Made by a program: the position numbers and the translations under genes. Positions 42,773 through 50,931 of a stretch of 64,000 nt of DNA are shown here, in pieces (position 1 is the stretch's first letter; every line of letters begins with the position of its first letter). Origin of the DNA: Micromonospora sp. FIMYZ51 (GTDB lineage Bacteria; Actinomycetota; Actinomycetes; Mycobacteriales; Micromonosporaceae); assembly GCF_038246755.1 (NCBI RefSeq), contig NZ_CP134706.1, positions 2,356,001 to 2,420,000 on the forward strand, given 5' to 3'. The notes below the pieces were generated by a model. The model saw only the letters and a program-made list of their open reading frames with translations. It searched no databases and had not been told where the DNA came from.

Positions 42773-43366
42773 TCAGCTGTTCCAGTGCTCGGCGACCAGG
42801 TCAGCGGCCTGCTGCTCCCACTGGGCGTACAGGAACGGGTGCGCCGAGACCTGCACCGTCTGGGCGGCCTCGGTCAGCGGCATCTGCTGCCAGCCGTCGA
42901 CCTGCTGCAGACCCTTCAGGAACGCGGTGGTCGAGTACTGCGGATCGGTGATCTGCTCGACCGTGCCCCAACCACTGGACGGGCGCTGCTGGAACAGGCC
43001 CTGCGAGTCGTGGTCGTTGCGGTCACCGAGGTGACCCAGGTTCTCCAGCTTCGACTCCTGCAACGCGGTCGCGATCGACACCACCGCGGCCCGCTCGTCC
43101 ATACCGGCCTTCTTCGTCGCGGCGATGATCTCCTTGACGTTGCGGGTCTGCTCGTCGTTCAGCTCGATTCGCGACTGCTCACCCTGCACACCATGCGGGA
43201 TCAGCTTGCCGGTGTCCGGCTTGCCGGCCTGCACCGCGGCGGCGACCGGACCACCAGTGGTGGTCGGGGTGTCGGTGGTGGCGTGGTTCAGCGGACCGGC
43301 GGCCAGACCGCCGGCAACAGCCAGACCAGCAATACCCAGCACGCTCTTACGCAGCATCGTGTTCAT
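42773..43366 (-). CDS. Secreted lysozyme-like/transglycosylase-like protein
   Basis: A 197-residue exported protein. The signal peptide (MNTMLRKSVLGIAGLAVAGG, cleavage near AAGPLNHA) precedes a linker and a C-terminal domain with VVSIATALQESKLENLGHLGDRNDHDSQGLFQQRPSSGWG. That module occurs widely in actinobacterial secreted proteins and resembles a lysozyme-like fold, with the Glu of QES as candidate catalytic residue. Start ATG 43366 with GGAGC upstream. A cell-wall role is inferred, not shown. Confidence 0.82.
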   Translation of the reverse strand: MNTMLRKSVLGIAGLAVAGGLAAGPLNHATTDTPTTTGGPVAAAVQAGKPDTGKLIPHGVQGEQSRIELNDEQTRNVKEIIAATKKAGMDERAAVVSIATALQESKLENLGHLGDRNDHDSQGLFQQRPSSGWGTVEQITDPQYSTTAFLKGLQQVDGWQQMPLTEAAQTVQVSAHPFLYAQWEQQAADLVAEHWNS

Positions 43367-43676
43367 GACAAAGCTCCATTCGGGGGTTGGCGCACACACC
43401 GACGACATGGGGGCATCGGGCGCACGCAAGCACCGTCCGGCGCTCAAAGGCGAAAAAGGGGGGATCCAGCGCGCGGGGCCAGGGCCACGTCGCGGCGCCG
43501 GAGCCAGATACAACGACCGACGGGTGGCGGTGATTCCGGGGGATGGGAGATCACGCCGAGGCCCCGTGGGCCCTGCTCGGTCGGCTACCCGATACAACGC
43601 CGCCCGGTGGCCCGGCATTCCATGTGGGCCCGGCCCGGTTGGCGGCGGTGGGCCGACCGGTGAGCGGCGTCACATT

Positions 43677-43699
43677 CGATACGGAACGGTTCCGTATCG
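43677..43699. promoter_or_regulatory. Perfect 23-bp palindrome upstream of MFS/TetR operon
   Basis: CGATACGGAAC-G-GTTCCGTATCG has 11-base perfect arms around one base. It is very probably the main operator of the TetR encoded at 45349-45948. Confidence 0.85.
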
Positions 43700-43724
43700 C
43701 TAATGGCGAGCCTAGGCTCAGCGG

Positions 43725-43748
43725 TGATTACGGACGGAACCGTATCGA
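43725..43748. promoter_or_regulatory. Second, imperfect operator
   Basis: TACGG and CCGTA half-sites (TGATTACGGACGG...CCGTATCGA) repeat the first operator's pattern about 48 bases downstream, ending 18 bases before the MFS start. Two sites would allow cooperative binding or looping. Confidence 0.65.
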
Positions 43749-43766
43749 AAATAGAGGGTGCCGGAA

Positions 43767-45329
43767 ATGTCACCGAATGAGAACACGGGACATCCGAGGA
43801 GGTGGGCGATCCTCGGAGTGCTGGTGATCAGCCTGCTCGTGGTCGTCCTGGACAACACGATTCTCAACGTCGCGCTGCGTACCCTCGCCGACCCGGTACG
43901 CGGTCTCGGAGCCAGCCAGGGCGAACTGGAGTGGTCCATCAACTCGTACACCCTGGTCTTCGCCGGGCTGCTGTTCACCTTCGGCGTGCTCGGCGACCGG
44001 GCCGGGCGGCGCCGGATGCTGCTGATCGGGCTGGTGCTCTTCGGTCTGGCGTCGCTGCTCTCGGCGTACGCGCAGAGCCCGGCCCAGCTGATCGCGGCCC
44101 GCGCGTTGATGGGGGTCGGTGGCGCGGCCATCATGCCGGCCACCCTGTCGATCATCTCCAACGTCTTCGACCCGCGCGAACGCGGTCGGGCCATCGGGGT
44201 CTGGGCCGGCGCGGTCGGGTTGGCGGTGGCGATCGGCCCCGTCCTCGGCGGCCTGCTGCTGGAGCACTTCTGGTGGGGCTCGGTCTTCCTGATCAACGTG
44301 CCGGTCGTCGCGCTCGGCGTGCTCCTGGTGGCGCTGCTGGTGCCCGAGTCGCGGGACCCGGAGCCCGGTCGGGTCGACGTGTTCGGCGTACTGCTCTCGG
44401 TGGTCGGCCTGGTCGCCCTGACGTACGGGATCATCGACGGCGGCGAGCACGGCTTCGGCCGGCCGCTGGTCTGGGTGGCCATCCTCGGCGGCGTCGCGGT
44501 GCTGACCTGGTTCATCGAGTACGAGCGGCGCAGCAGCCACCCCTCCCTGGACGTACGACTGTTCCGGGTGCCCCGCTTCGCCGCGCCGGTGGCGATGATC
44601 GGGCTGGTCTTCTTCGCCGCCATGGGCGTGATGTTCTTCAGCTCGTTCTACCTGCAACTGGTGCGCGGCTACAGCCCGCTGGAGACCGGCCTGGTCTTCC
44701 TGCCCTTCGCGGTCGCCCAACTCGCCTTCGCCCCGCGCAGCGCCACCATGGTGCGCAGGTACGGAGCCCGGGCGGTCTCGGTGGTGGGGCTGATCCTGAC
44801 CGCAGTGTCGCTGGGCGCGTTCGCCCTCGTCGACGCGGCCACACCCATCTGGGTGGTGCTTGTCGTCTTCTTCCTCCAGGGCACCGGGATGGCCAACATC
44901 ATGCCGCCGGCCACCGAGTCGATCATGTCCGCGCTGCCCCGGGAGAAGGCCGGTGTCGGTTCGGCGGTGAGCAACACCATCCGGCAGGTGGCCGCCGCGC
45001 TCGGGGTCGCGGTGATCGGCTCGGTGCTGGCGGCCGGCTACCGGGCCGGCATCGACCCGACCCTGGCGGACCTGCCACCGGCGGCACGCGGGGCGGCCGG
45101 CGAGTCGATCTCCGGCGCGTACGCCGCAGCCGGTCAGCTCGGGCCGGCGGCGCCGGAGTTGGTCGCGGCGGCCAACGACGCCTTCGTCTCGGCGATGCAC
45201 TGGTCGGCGGCGCTGGCCGCGCTGGTCGCGGCGGCCGGCATCCTGGTGGCGCTGCGCTGGCTGCCGGGCCGGTCCGGTGCCGGCGTGCCGGCACCCGCCG
45301 GCGAGCCCGAGTTGGCCGGTGCGTCCTGA
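43767..45329 (+). CDS. MFS drug exporter, DHA2 type
   Basis: A 520-residue, 14-helix exporter. It opens ILGVLVISLLVVVLDNTILNVALRTL (the LD...T.vNvAlP pattern of DHA2 proteins), with GDRAGRRRMLL as motif A and GVGGAAIMPATLSIISNVF as motif C. ATG 43767 has GAGGG nine bases upstream; a GTG at 43758 is less likely. It forms an operon with the TetR gene 19 bases downstream. Confidence 0.93.
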   Translation: MSPNENTGHPRRWAILGVLVISLLVVVLDNTILNVALRTLADPVRGLGASQGELEWSINSYTLVFAGLLFTFGVLGDRAGRRRMLLIGLVLFGLASLLSAYAQSPAQLIAARALMGVGGAAIMPATLSIISNVFDPRERGRAIGVWAGAVGLAVAIGPVLGGLLLEHFWWGSVFLINVPVVALGVLLVALLVPESRDPEPGRVDVFGVLLSVVGLVALTYGIIDGGEHGFGRPLVWVAILGGVAVLTWFIEYERRSSHPSLDVRLFRVPRFAAPVAMIGLVFFAAMGVMFFSSFYLQLVRGYSPLETGLVFLPFAVAQLAFAPRSATMVRRYGARAVSVVGLILTAVSLGAFALVDAATPIWVVLVVFFLQGTGMANIMPPATESIMSALPREKAGVGSAVSNTIRQVAAALGVAVIGSVLAAGYRAGIDPTLADLPPAARGAAGESISGAYAAAGQLGPAAPELVAAANDAFVSAMHWSAALAALVAAAGILVALRWLPGRSGAGVPAPAGEPELAGAS

Positions 45330-45348
45330 CATCGGCGAGAATGGCGCA

Positions 45349-45948
45349 ATGACTGGCACGACGGATGCTCCGCGGTCGCCCGGCCGGCCGCGGAGCACCC
45401 GCGCCGCCGAGGCGATCATCGGGGCCACGCTGGACCTGCTCGCCGAGGGCAGCACGATCGGGGAGATCTCGATCGAGGCGATCGCCGCGCGGGCCGGGGT
45501 CGGCAAGGCCACCATCTACCGCCGCTGGCCCGGCAAGGACGCCCTGCTGCACGACGCCCTGCGTACGCTCAAGGGCGATCCACCGCAGCCGGCCGGCCGC
45601 TCCGTGCGGGAGGACCTGATCCTGCTGGTCGGTGCGGTCGGGCACCACATCGACCCGCGCGCGGCGAAGATCATGCCGTGCCTGATGCCCGAGGTGCAGC
45701 GCAGCCCCGACCACTACGTGCTCTACCAGAACATCATCGAGCCCCGCCGCGCGGCGATGCGGGAGGTGCTGCGCCGAGGCATCCGCACCGGAGAACTCCG
45801 GGCCGACCTCGACGTCGAGGTGGCCATGGCGATGCTCACCGGACCGATGCTCATCCAGCGGCTGATGAACTGGAATCCCGACCTCGACGCGGCGAGCCTG
45901 CCCGAAAAGGTCGTCGATGGGGTCCTGGCGGGCATCCGCGCCCGCTGA
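45349..45948 (+). CDS. TetR-family regulator of the adjacent exporter
   Basis: A 199-residue TetR protein with HTH IGEISIEAIAARAGVGKATIYRRWPGKDALL (about 35-65) and a C-terminal domain of the TetR_C_11/AcrR-like kind (IMPCLMPEVQRSPDHYVLYQNIIEPRRAAM). It is co-transcribed with the exporter and should bind the two dyads upstream of it, giving drug-inducible export. Confidence 0.93.
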   Translation: MTGTTDAPRSPGRPRSTRAAEAIIGATLDLLAEGSTIGEISIEAIAARAGVGKATIYRRWPGKDALLHDALRTLKGDPPQPAGRSVREDLILLVGAVGHHIDPRAAKIMPCLMPEVQRSPDHYVLYQNIIEPRRAAMREVLRRGIRTGELRADLDVEVAMAMLTGPMLIQRLMNWNPDLDAASLPEKVVDGVLAGIRAR

Positions 45949-46087
45949 CCGGTGGCGCCGCGCTCAAGCCCGGCTTTGCCCGCTCGGCGTCCGGCCGGCC
46001 GGCTTTGCCCGCGCGGGTCCGATTCGGCCGTAGACTACGGGCGTCTCGAGCCCTGGGGTGGCTCGCCACACTCACCGGAGGTCCGTC

Positions 46088-46801
46088 GTGTCGACGCCTG
46101 TCACCACCCTGGCTCTCGGACCGGACTGGCTCTCCCCGGAACACCTGATCTCGACGTTCGGCCTGCTCGGCATCCTGGCCATCGTCTTCGCCGAGTCCGG
46201 CCTGCTGATCGGCTTCTTCCTGCCGGGTGACTCGCTGCTGTTCACCGCCGGGCTGCTCGTCGCCGACGGACGCTACATCACCTATCCGCTGTGGTTGGTG
46301 TGCCTGCTCATCACCATCGCCGCGATCACCGGCGACCAGGTGGGCTACCTGTTCGGCCGCAAGGTCGGCCCGGCGCTGTTCCGCCGCCCGAACTCGCGGC
46401 TGTTCAAACAGGAGAACCTGCTCAAGGCGCACGACTTCTTCGAGAAGTACGGCGCCCGCTCGGTCGTGCTGGCCCGGTTCGTGCCGATCGTGCGGACGTT
46501 CACCCCGATCGTCGCCGGGGTCAGCCGGATGAACTACCGCACCTTCGTCACCTACAACATCGTCGGCGGCATCCTCTGGGGCACCGGCGTGACGGTCCTC
46601 GGCTACTTCCTCGGTCAGGTCCCGTTCGTCAAGACGAACATCGAGTTCATCCTGATCGCCATCGTGGCGATCTCGGTGCTGCCGATCGCCGTGGAGCTGC
46701 TCCGGGCGCAGATCGCCGCCAAGCGGGGCGTGACCCCGCAGGAGCGCGCGGCGGCCGAGGCGGCGATCCGCGAGACCCGCGAGCACTACGGCAAGCCCTG
46801 A
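46088..46801 (+). CDS. DedA-family membrane protein
   Basis: A 237-residue DedA protein with about five helices. Key residues are present: ESGLLIGFFLPGDSLLFTAGLL and ARFVPIVRTFTPIVAGVSRM. DedA proteins flip or recycle lipid carriers or phospholipids across the membrane. Start GTG 46088 with GGAGG at 46077-46081. Confidence 0.93.
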   Translation: MSTPVTTLALGPDWLSPEHLISTFGLLGILAIVFAESGLLIGFFLPGDSLLFTAGLLVADGRYITYPLWLVCLLITIAAITGDQVGYLFGRKVGPALFRRPNSRLFKQENLLKAHDFFEKYGARSVVLARFVPIVRTFTPIVAGVSRMNYRTFVTYNIVGGILWGTGVTVLGYFLGQVPFVKTNIEFILIAIVAISVLPIAVELLRAQIAAKRGVTPQERAAAEAAIRETREHYGKP

Positions 46802-46890
46802 GCGACCCCGCCAGCGCTGAGCGACCCCGCCGGCGCTGAGCGACCCCGCCGGCGCTGAGCGACCCCGCCGGCGCTGAGCGAGCCCGGCAG
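46799..46890. repeat. 19-base tandem repeats after dedA
   Basis: Four 19-base units of TGAGCGACCCCGCCGGCGC plus a partial fifth, starting at the DedA stop codon itself. They fill the space between convergent genes and may have grown out of a terminator. Confidence 0.9.
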
Positions 46891-46904
46891 CGAGCGCGGT
46901 CAGG

Positions 46905-48815
46905 TCAGCTGTCGGCGGTACGGAGCCGGTGCAGGCGCAGCGCGAGCTGTACCTCCAGGGCGCGGTCCGGGCGTTGCCAGTCCGCGCCGAGCAGCTGCCC
47001 GACCCGTTCCAGCCGCTGAGTCACCGTGTTCACGTGCACGTGCAGCTGCTCGGCGGCCCGGGCCAGGCTGCCGCCCACCCCGAAGTACGCCTCAAGCGTC
47101 CGGACCAGGGCAGTGCCGCGCCGGGCGTCGTACTCGATCACCGGACCCAGGGTGGCGGTGAGGAAGCGGCGTACGTCCGCCTCCCCGCCGTCGGAGACGG
47201 TGCCCAACAGCAGCCCGACGAAGCCCAGCTCGGCGCTGCTCGCCCCCTGCCCGGCCCGGCCCAGCGCGCCAAGCGCGGTCAGGCAGCGGTCGGCCTCCCG
47301 GAACGCGGCGGCCAGCGACTCGGGCCCGGTGGATGGTCCGCTCGCCCCGGCCGTCACCGGCCGGCCGGTGACCCGCGCCAGGTCCCGGGCCACCGCGCGG
47401 GCGCTGGCACCGGCGTCCTGCCCGGGCAGCATCAGCACCACCCGGCCGTCGCGCGCAGCGGCCAGCCCGCCCCGGGCCGAGGCGTACGTGGTGGCCCAGG
47501 AGAGCACCCGCTGGCGGGCCGAACCGGTTGCCGCGATGGCGTCCTCGCCGACGGCCACCAGCACGTGCGGGGCGTCCAGGTCGACGCCGAGGCGGCGGGC
47601 CCGACCGTGCAGGGCGTCGGTGTCCCGCAGCGGCCGGGCGATGAGGTCGTCGAGCAACTCGCCCCGGACCCGGCCCTCCGCCTCGGCGACGGTCCGCCGG
47701 AACAGCAGCAGCAACGCGGTCACCAGGGCAGCCCGTTCCAGGATCCGTTGGTCGGCGTCGGCCAACTCGCCCTCGGGGTGCAACACCAGCACGCCCAGGT
47801 TCTCCGCGCCGGCCACCACGGCGGCGTACCAGAGCGGCCCCCGGCGTACGCTGCGCCCCTCGGTCCGGGACGCGGCCACCGCCTCGACGATGTCCGCCCG
47901 GTCCGGCTCGTCGATCTCGCCGACCCGGGCCAGTCGCCGGCCCTCGGCATCCAACGCCAGCAGCGACCCGCCCAGCACGTCGGTCACCGCCGCCGTCACG
48001 TCCTCCACCCCACCGCCGCGCAGCACCAGCGCGGTCATCCGGTCGTGCGCCGCCGCGGCCCGCTCCACCGAGCTGCTGTGCGCCCGGATGGTGGTGTTTG
48101 CGGCGGACAACTCCTCCAGCGCCGCCCGGGTCTCGGCCAGCAGCCGGGCGGTGTCGATCGCCACGGCGGCGTGGGCGGCCAGCGAGAGCAGCAGCGCCAC
48201 CTCCTCGCGGGCGAACGGCCGGGCCGAACGGTTCGCCGCGTAGAGCACGCCGATGCTCGTGGAACCGAGCCGCAGCGGCACCCCGAGGATGGCCACCAGC
48301 CCTTCCTCGCCCACCCCGGCGTCGATCTCCCGGGTGTGGTGGAACCGCTCGTCCTCCGGGTAGTTCGCGGTCACGTACGGCGCGCCCGACTGGGCCACCA
48401 GGCCACCGAGCCCGGCACCCATGGGCAGCCGCAGCCGTTGGAACCGGGCCGACACCGAGCCGTCGGTGACCCGCATGTATGTGTCGCCGCGCTCGGCGTC
48501 GTTGAGGGTCATGTAGGCGACGTCGGCGCCGAGCAGGTGCCGGGCCCGGTGCACGATCGCCCGCAGCACCTCGTCCAGGTCCCGCAGCCCGGCCAGGTCG
48601 CTCACCGTGTCGTACAGGCCGGACAGTTCGCTCTCCCGGCGGCGCCGCCGCTCCAGCAGCGCGCGGACCCGCAGCGCCACGGTCTTGGCCCGCTCCAGCT
48701 CGGCGATCCGGTCGGCACTCAGCCCGGCGGAGCGGGCGGCGACCAGCGGACCCTCGAACTCGACCGCAGCGGCCTCCCGGGCGAGCAGTTCCAGGAACTC
48801 CACCGGCGAGGACAT
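46905..48815 (-). CDS. PucR-type regulator with GAF domain
   Basis: A 636-residue regulator. A short N-terminal helical part and coiled coil (about 20-70) lead to a GAF sensor domain (about 80-235; LLGADVAYMTLND, IGVLYAANRSARPF), a middle domain, and the C-terminal PucR helix-turn-helix (TLEAYFGVGGSLARAAEQLHVHVNTVTQRLERVGQLL). It sits 23 bases after the hydroxybutyrate dehydrogenase gene on the same strand and probably controls it. ATG 48815 or 48824; neither has a clear ribosome-binding site. Confidence 0.9.
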   Translation of the reverse strand: MSSPVEFLELLAREAAAVEFEGPLVAARSAGLSADRIAELERAKTVALRVRALLERRRRRESELSGLYDTVSDLAGLRDLDEVLRAIVHRARHLLGADVAYMTLNDAERGDTYMRVTDGSVSARFQRLRLPMGAGLGGLVAQSGAPYVTANYPEDERFHHTREIDAGVGEEGLVAILGVPLRLGSTSIGVLYAANRSARPFAREEVALLLSLAAHAAVAIDTARLLAETRAALEELSAANTTIRAHSSSVERAAAAHDRMTALVLRGGGVEDVTAAVTDVLGGSLLALDAEGRRLARVGEIDEPDRADIVEAVAASRTEGRSVRRGPLWYAAVVAGAENLGVLVLHPEGELADADQRILERAALVTALLLLFRRTVAEAEGRVRGELLDDLIARPLRDTDALHGRARRLGVDLDAPHVLVAVGEDAIAATGSARQRVLSWATTYASARGGLAAARDGRVVLMLPGQDAGASARAVARDLARVTGRPVTAGASGPSTGPESLAAAFREADRCLTALGALGRAGQGASSAELGFVGLLLGTVSDGGEADVRRFLTATLGPVIEYDARRGTALVRTLEAYFGVGGSLARAAEQLHVHVNTVTQRLERVGQLLGADWQRPDRALEVQLALRLHRLRTADS

Positions 48816-48838
48816 GACCGACATTGTGCGGGGGGACA

Positions 48839-49621
48839 CTAGTTCGCCGTCCAGCCCCCGTCGAGTGCGATCGAGGCGCCGGTGAGGAACGCGGCGGGCG
48901 GCGAGCAGAGGTACGCCACCAGCTCCGCCACCTCCTCGGGCTCGATCAGCCGCTTGATCGCCGCCCGGGCCAGCATGATCTTCTCGATCACCTCGGTCTC
49001 CGGGATGCCGTGGGTGGCCGCCTGGTCGGCGATCTGGCTCTCCACCAGCGCGGTACGCACATAGGCCGGGTTGATGCAGTTGGCGGTGACGCCGTGCGCC
49101 GCGCCCTCCAGCGCCACCACCTTGGAGAGTCCCTCCAGCGCGTGCTTGGCCGAGACGTACGCGGCCTTGTAGGGCGAGGCGCGCAGCCCGTGCACCGAGG
49201 AGATGTTGACGATCCGGCCCCAGCCGCGCGCGTACATGTGCGGCAGCGCCCGCCGGACGAGCAGGAACGGTGCCTCGACCATCACCCGCTGGATGTACTC
49301 GAAGCGTTCGACCGGAAACTCCGGCACCGGGGCGACGTGTTGCAGGCCGGCGTTGTTGACCACGATGTCCACGTCGGTGTCGAGTCGCTCGACCGCTGCC
49401 GGGTCGGCCAGGTCCACTCCCTCGGCCCGGCCGCCGGCCTCGGCGGCGACCAGCTTGGCCGCCGCCACGTTGCGGTCGACCACAAGCACACTCGCGCCGG
49501 CCGCGGCCAGCCGCAGGGCGCAGGCCCGGCCGATGCCGCTGCCGCCGCCGCTGACCAGGGCGGTACGACCGGCGAGGTCGACGTTCACGACGTGGGGGAC
49601 CGCCACGGGTTCTGCCGTCAT
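48839..49621 (-). CDS. 3-hydroxybutyrate dehydrogenase-like short-chain dehydrogenase
   Basis: A 260-residue SDR. NAD-binding SGGGSGIGRACALRL (about 24-38), NNAG, catalytic Ser in NISSVHGLRASP and Y-x-x-x-K in AAYVSAKHAL. The GLQHVAPVPEFP and SSVHGL segments are those of D-3-hydroxybutyrate dehydrogenases, which oxidise hydroxybutyrate to acetoacetate. The C-terminus LTGASIALDGGW is standard. Start ATG 49621. Divergent from ruvC. Confidence 0.88.
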   Translation of the reverse strand: MTAEPVAVPHVVNVDLAGRTALVSGGGSGIGRACALRLAAAGASVLVVDRNVAAAKLVAAEAGGRAEGVDLADPAAVERLDTDVDIVVNNAGLQHVAPVPEFPVERFEYIQRVMVEAPFLLVRRALPHMYARGWGRIVNISSVHGLRASPYKAAYVSAKHALEGLSKVVALEGAAHGVTANCINPAYVRTALVESQIADQAATHGIPETEVIEKIMLARAAIKRLIEPEEVAELVAYLCSPPAAFLTGASIALDGGWTAN

Positions 49622-49680
49622 GGCGCATGAAACTACGAGCTGTGTGGCCGGGCGCACATGGGGTCGCGGCACATACTCCC

Positions 49681-49720
49681 ACCACACTCTGTGGTCGGTA
49701 CGGACACCACACGGCTGTGG
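49681..49720. promoter_or_regulatory. Two CCACA/TGTGG dyads between bdh and ruvC
   Basis: ACCACA-CTC-TGTGGT (49681-49695) and CCACA-CGGC-TGTGG (49707-49720) lie 60-100 bases upstream of the dehydrogenase start. Candidate PucR binding sites, or sites controlling ruvC. Confidence 0.55.
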
Positions 49721-49804
49721 GCGTGTCCCGGGACGCGGCGGTGTCCTCGGCTCGGTAGGGTGTCGAACACATGTGCTGCCCGGGGCGGCGGGGAGGAGGG
49801 GCGC

Positions 49805-50332
49805 GTGCGGGTGCTCGGCGTCGACCCGGGGCTGACCAGGTGTGGGGTCGGTGTGGTCGAGGGGGTGCCCGGGCGACCGTGCACGCTTGTGGCCTACTAC
49901 GTGGTGTACACCGATCCGGCCGACGAGTTGCCGGCGCGCCTGCTGCATCTGGACCGCTCCCTCACCGACCTGGTCGCCGAGCACCGGCCGGACAGCGTGG
50001 CCGTGGAGCGGGTGTTCAGCCAGCACAACGTGCGTACGGTGATGGGCACCGCGCAGGCCAGCGGGATCGCCGTGCTCGCCGGGGCACGCGCCGGACTGCC
50101 GGTGCAGACGTACACCCCGAGTGAGGTGAAGGCGGCGGTGACCGGCTCCGGCCAGGCCGACAAGGCGCAGATGACCGCGATGGTCACCCGGCTGTTGCGG
50201 CTGGCCGAGCCGCCCCGCCCGGCCGACGCCGCGGACGCCCTGGCCCTGGCCATCTGCCACGTGTGGCGCGGTGGCACGCGCTCGAAGCTGGCCGCCGCGG
50301 CCGACCGGGTACGACGAGGAGGAACGAGATGA
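49805..50332 (+). CDS. ruvC: Crossover junction endodeoxyribonuclease RuvC
   Basis: A 175-residue Holliday-junction resolvase. Catalytic acids are D7 in [10 protein letters not shown], Glu in SVAVERVF and the aspartates in [12 protein letters not shown]. Start GTG 49805 behind GGGAGGAGGGG. The stop overlaps the ruvA start (ATGA), so ruvC-ruvA-ruvB are coupled. Confidence 0.97.
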   Translation: MRVLGVDPGLTRCGVGVVEGVPGRPCTLVAYYVVYTDPADELPARLLHLDRSLTDLVAEHRPDSVAVERVFSQHNVRTVMGTAQASGIAVLAGARAGLPVQTYTPSEVKAAVTGSGQADKAQMTAMVTRLLRLAEPPRPADAADALALAICHVWRGGTRSKLAAAADRVRRGGTR

Positions 50333-50931
50333 TCGCCAGTGTGCGTGGCGTGGTGACCGCGACCGGTCCGGACCACGCGGTGATCGAGGTCGGCGGGGTC
50401 GGGCTGGCCGTGCAGTGCGCCCCCGGCACCATCGCCGAGCTGCGGGTGGGCCAGTCCGCACGGCTGGCCACCAGCCTCGTCGTCCGGGAGGATTCGCTCA
50501 CCCTCTACGGCTTCGCCGACGACGACGCCAAGGCGCTCTTCGAGTTGTTGCAGACCGCCAGCGGGGTCGGCCCCCGGCTGGCCCAGGCGGTCCTCGCCGT
50601 GCACACCCCGGACGCCGTACGCAAGGCGATCGCCAACGCCGACACCGCGGCGCTGACCCGGGTGCCCGGGATCGGCAAGAAGGGTGCCGAGCGGCTGGTG
50701 CTGGAGCTGCGCGACCGGATCGGCCCGGTCCCCGTCGGTGCCGACGGCGCGGCCGGGGTCACCGGCGGCGCCTGGCCCGAGCAGGTCCGCCAGGCGCTGA
50801 TCGGGCTCGGCTGGACGGCCGGGCAGGCCGACCAGGCGGTGGCCGCCGTGGCGGAGACCGTCGACGGTCCCACCCCGCCGGTGCCGGTGCTGCTCAAGCA
50901 GGCCATCCGGCTGCTGGGTCGGACCCGATGA
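50329..50931 (+). CDS. ruvA: Holliday junction branch migration protein RuvA
   Basis: A 200-residue RuvA: OB-fold domain I (MIASVRGVV...), helix-hairpin-helix domain II ([19 protein letters not shown] and [19 protein letters not shown]) and C-terminal RuvB-binding domain III ([20 protein letters not shown]). The tetramer binds the junction and recruits RuvB. It overlaps ruvC and ruvB by ATGA junctions. Confidence 0.97.
   Translation: MIASVRGVVTATGPDHAVIEVGGVGLAVQCAPGTIAELRVGQSARLATSLVVREDSLTLYGFADDDAKALFELLQTASGVGPRLAQAVLAVHTPDAVRKAIANADTAALTRVPGIGKKGAERLVLELRDRIGPVPVGADGAAGVTGGAWPEQVRQALIGLGWTAGQADQAVAAVAETVDGPTPPVPVLLKQAIRLLGRTR

Larger units (their letters stand above)
43367..43766. other. 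400-base regulatory region between divergent genes
   Basis: No gene is supported here. It contains the upstream region of the lysozyme-like gene on one side and the two TetR-type operators plus promoter of the MFS/TetR operon on the other (43677-43748). The middle (43440-43640) shows nothing I can identify. Confidence 0.6.

Noticed and set aside
30777..45329. Biosynthetic gene cluster around the exporters
   Set aside because: No polyketide, peptide or terpene synthase or tailoring set is present; only regulators and exporters.
17227..49804. Genomic island or prophage between yebC and ruvC
   Set aside because: No integrase, transposase, tRNA edge or composition change is visible, and dnaE lies inside.
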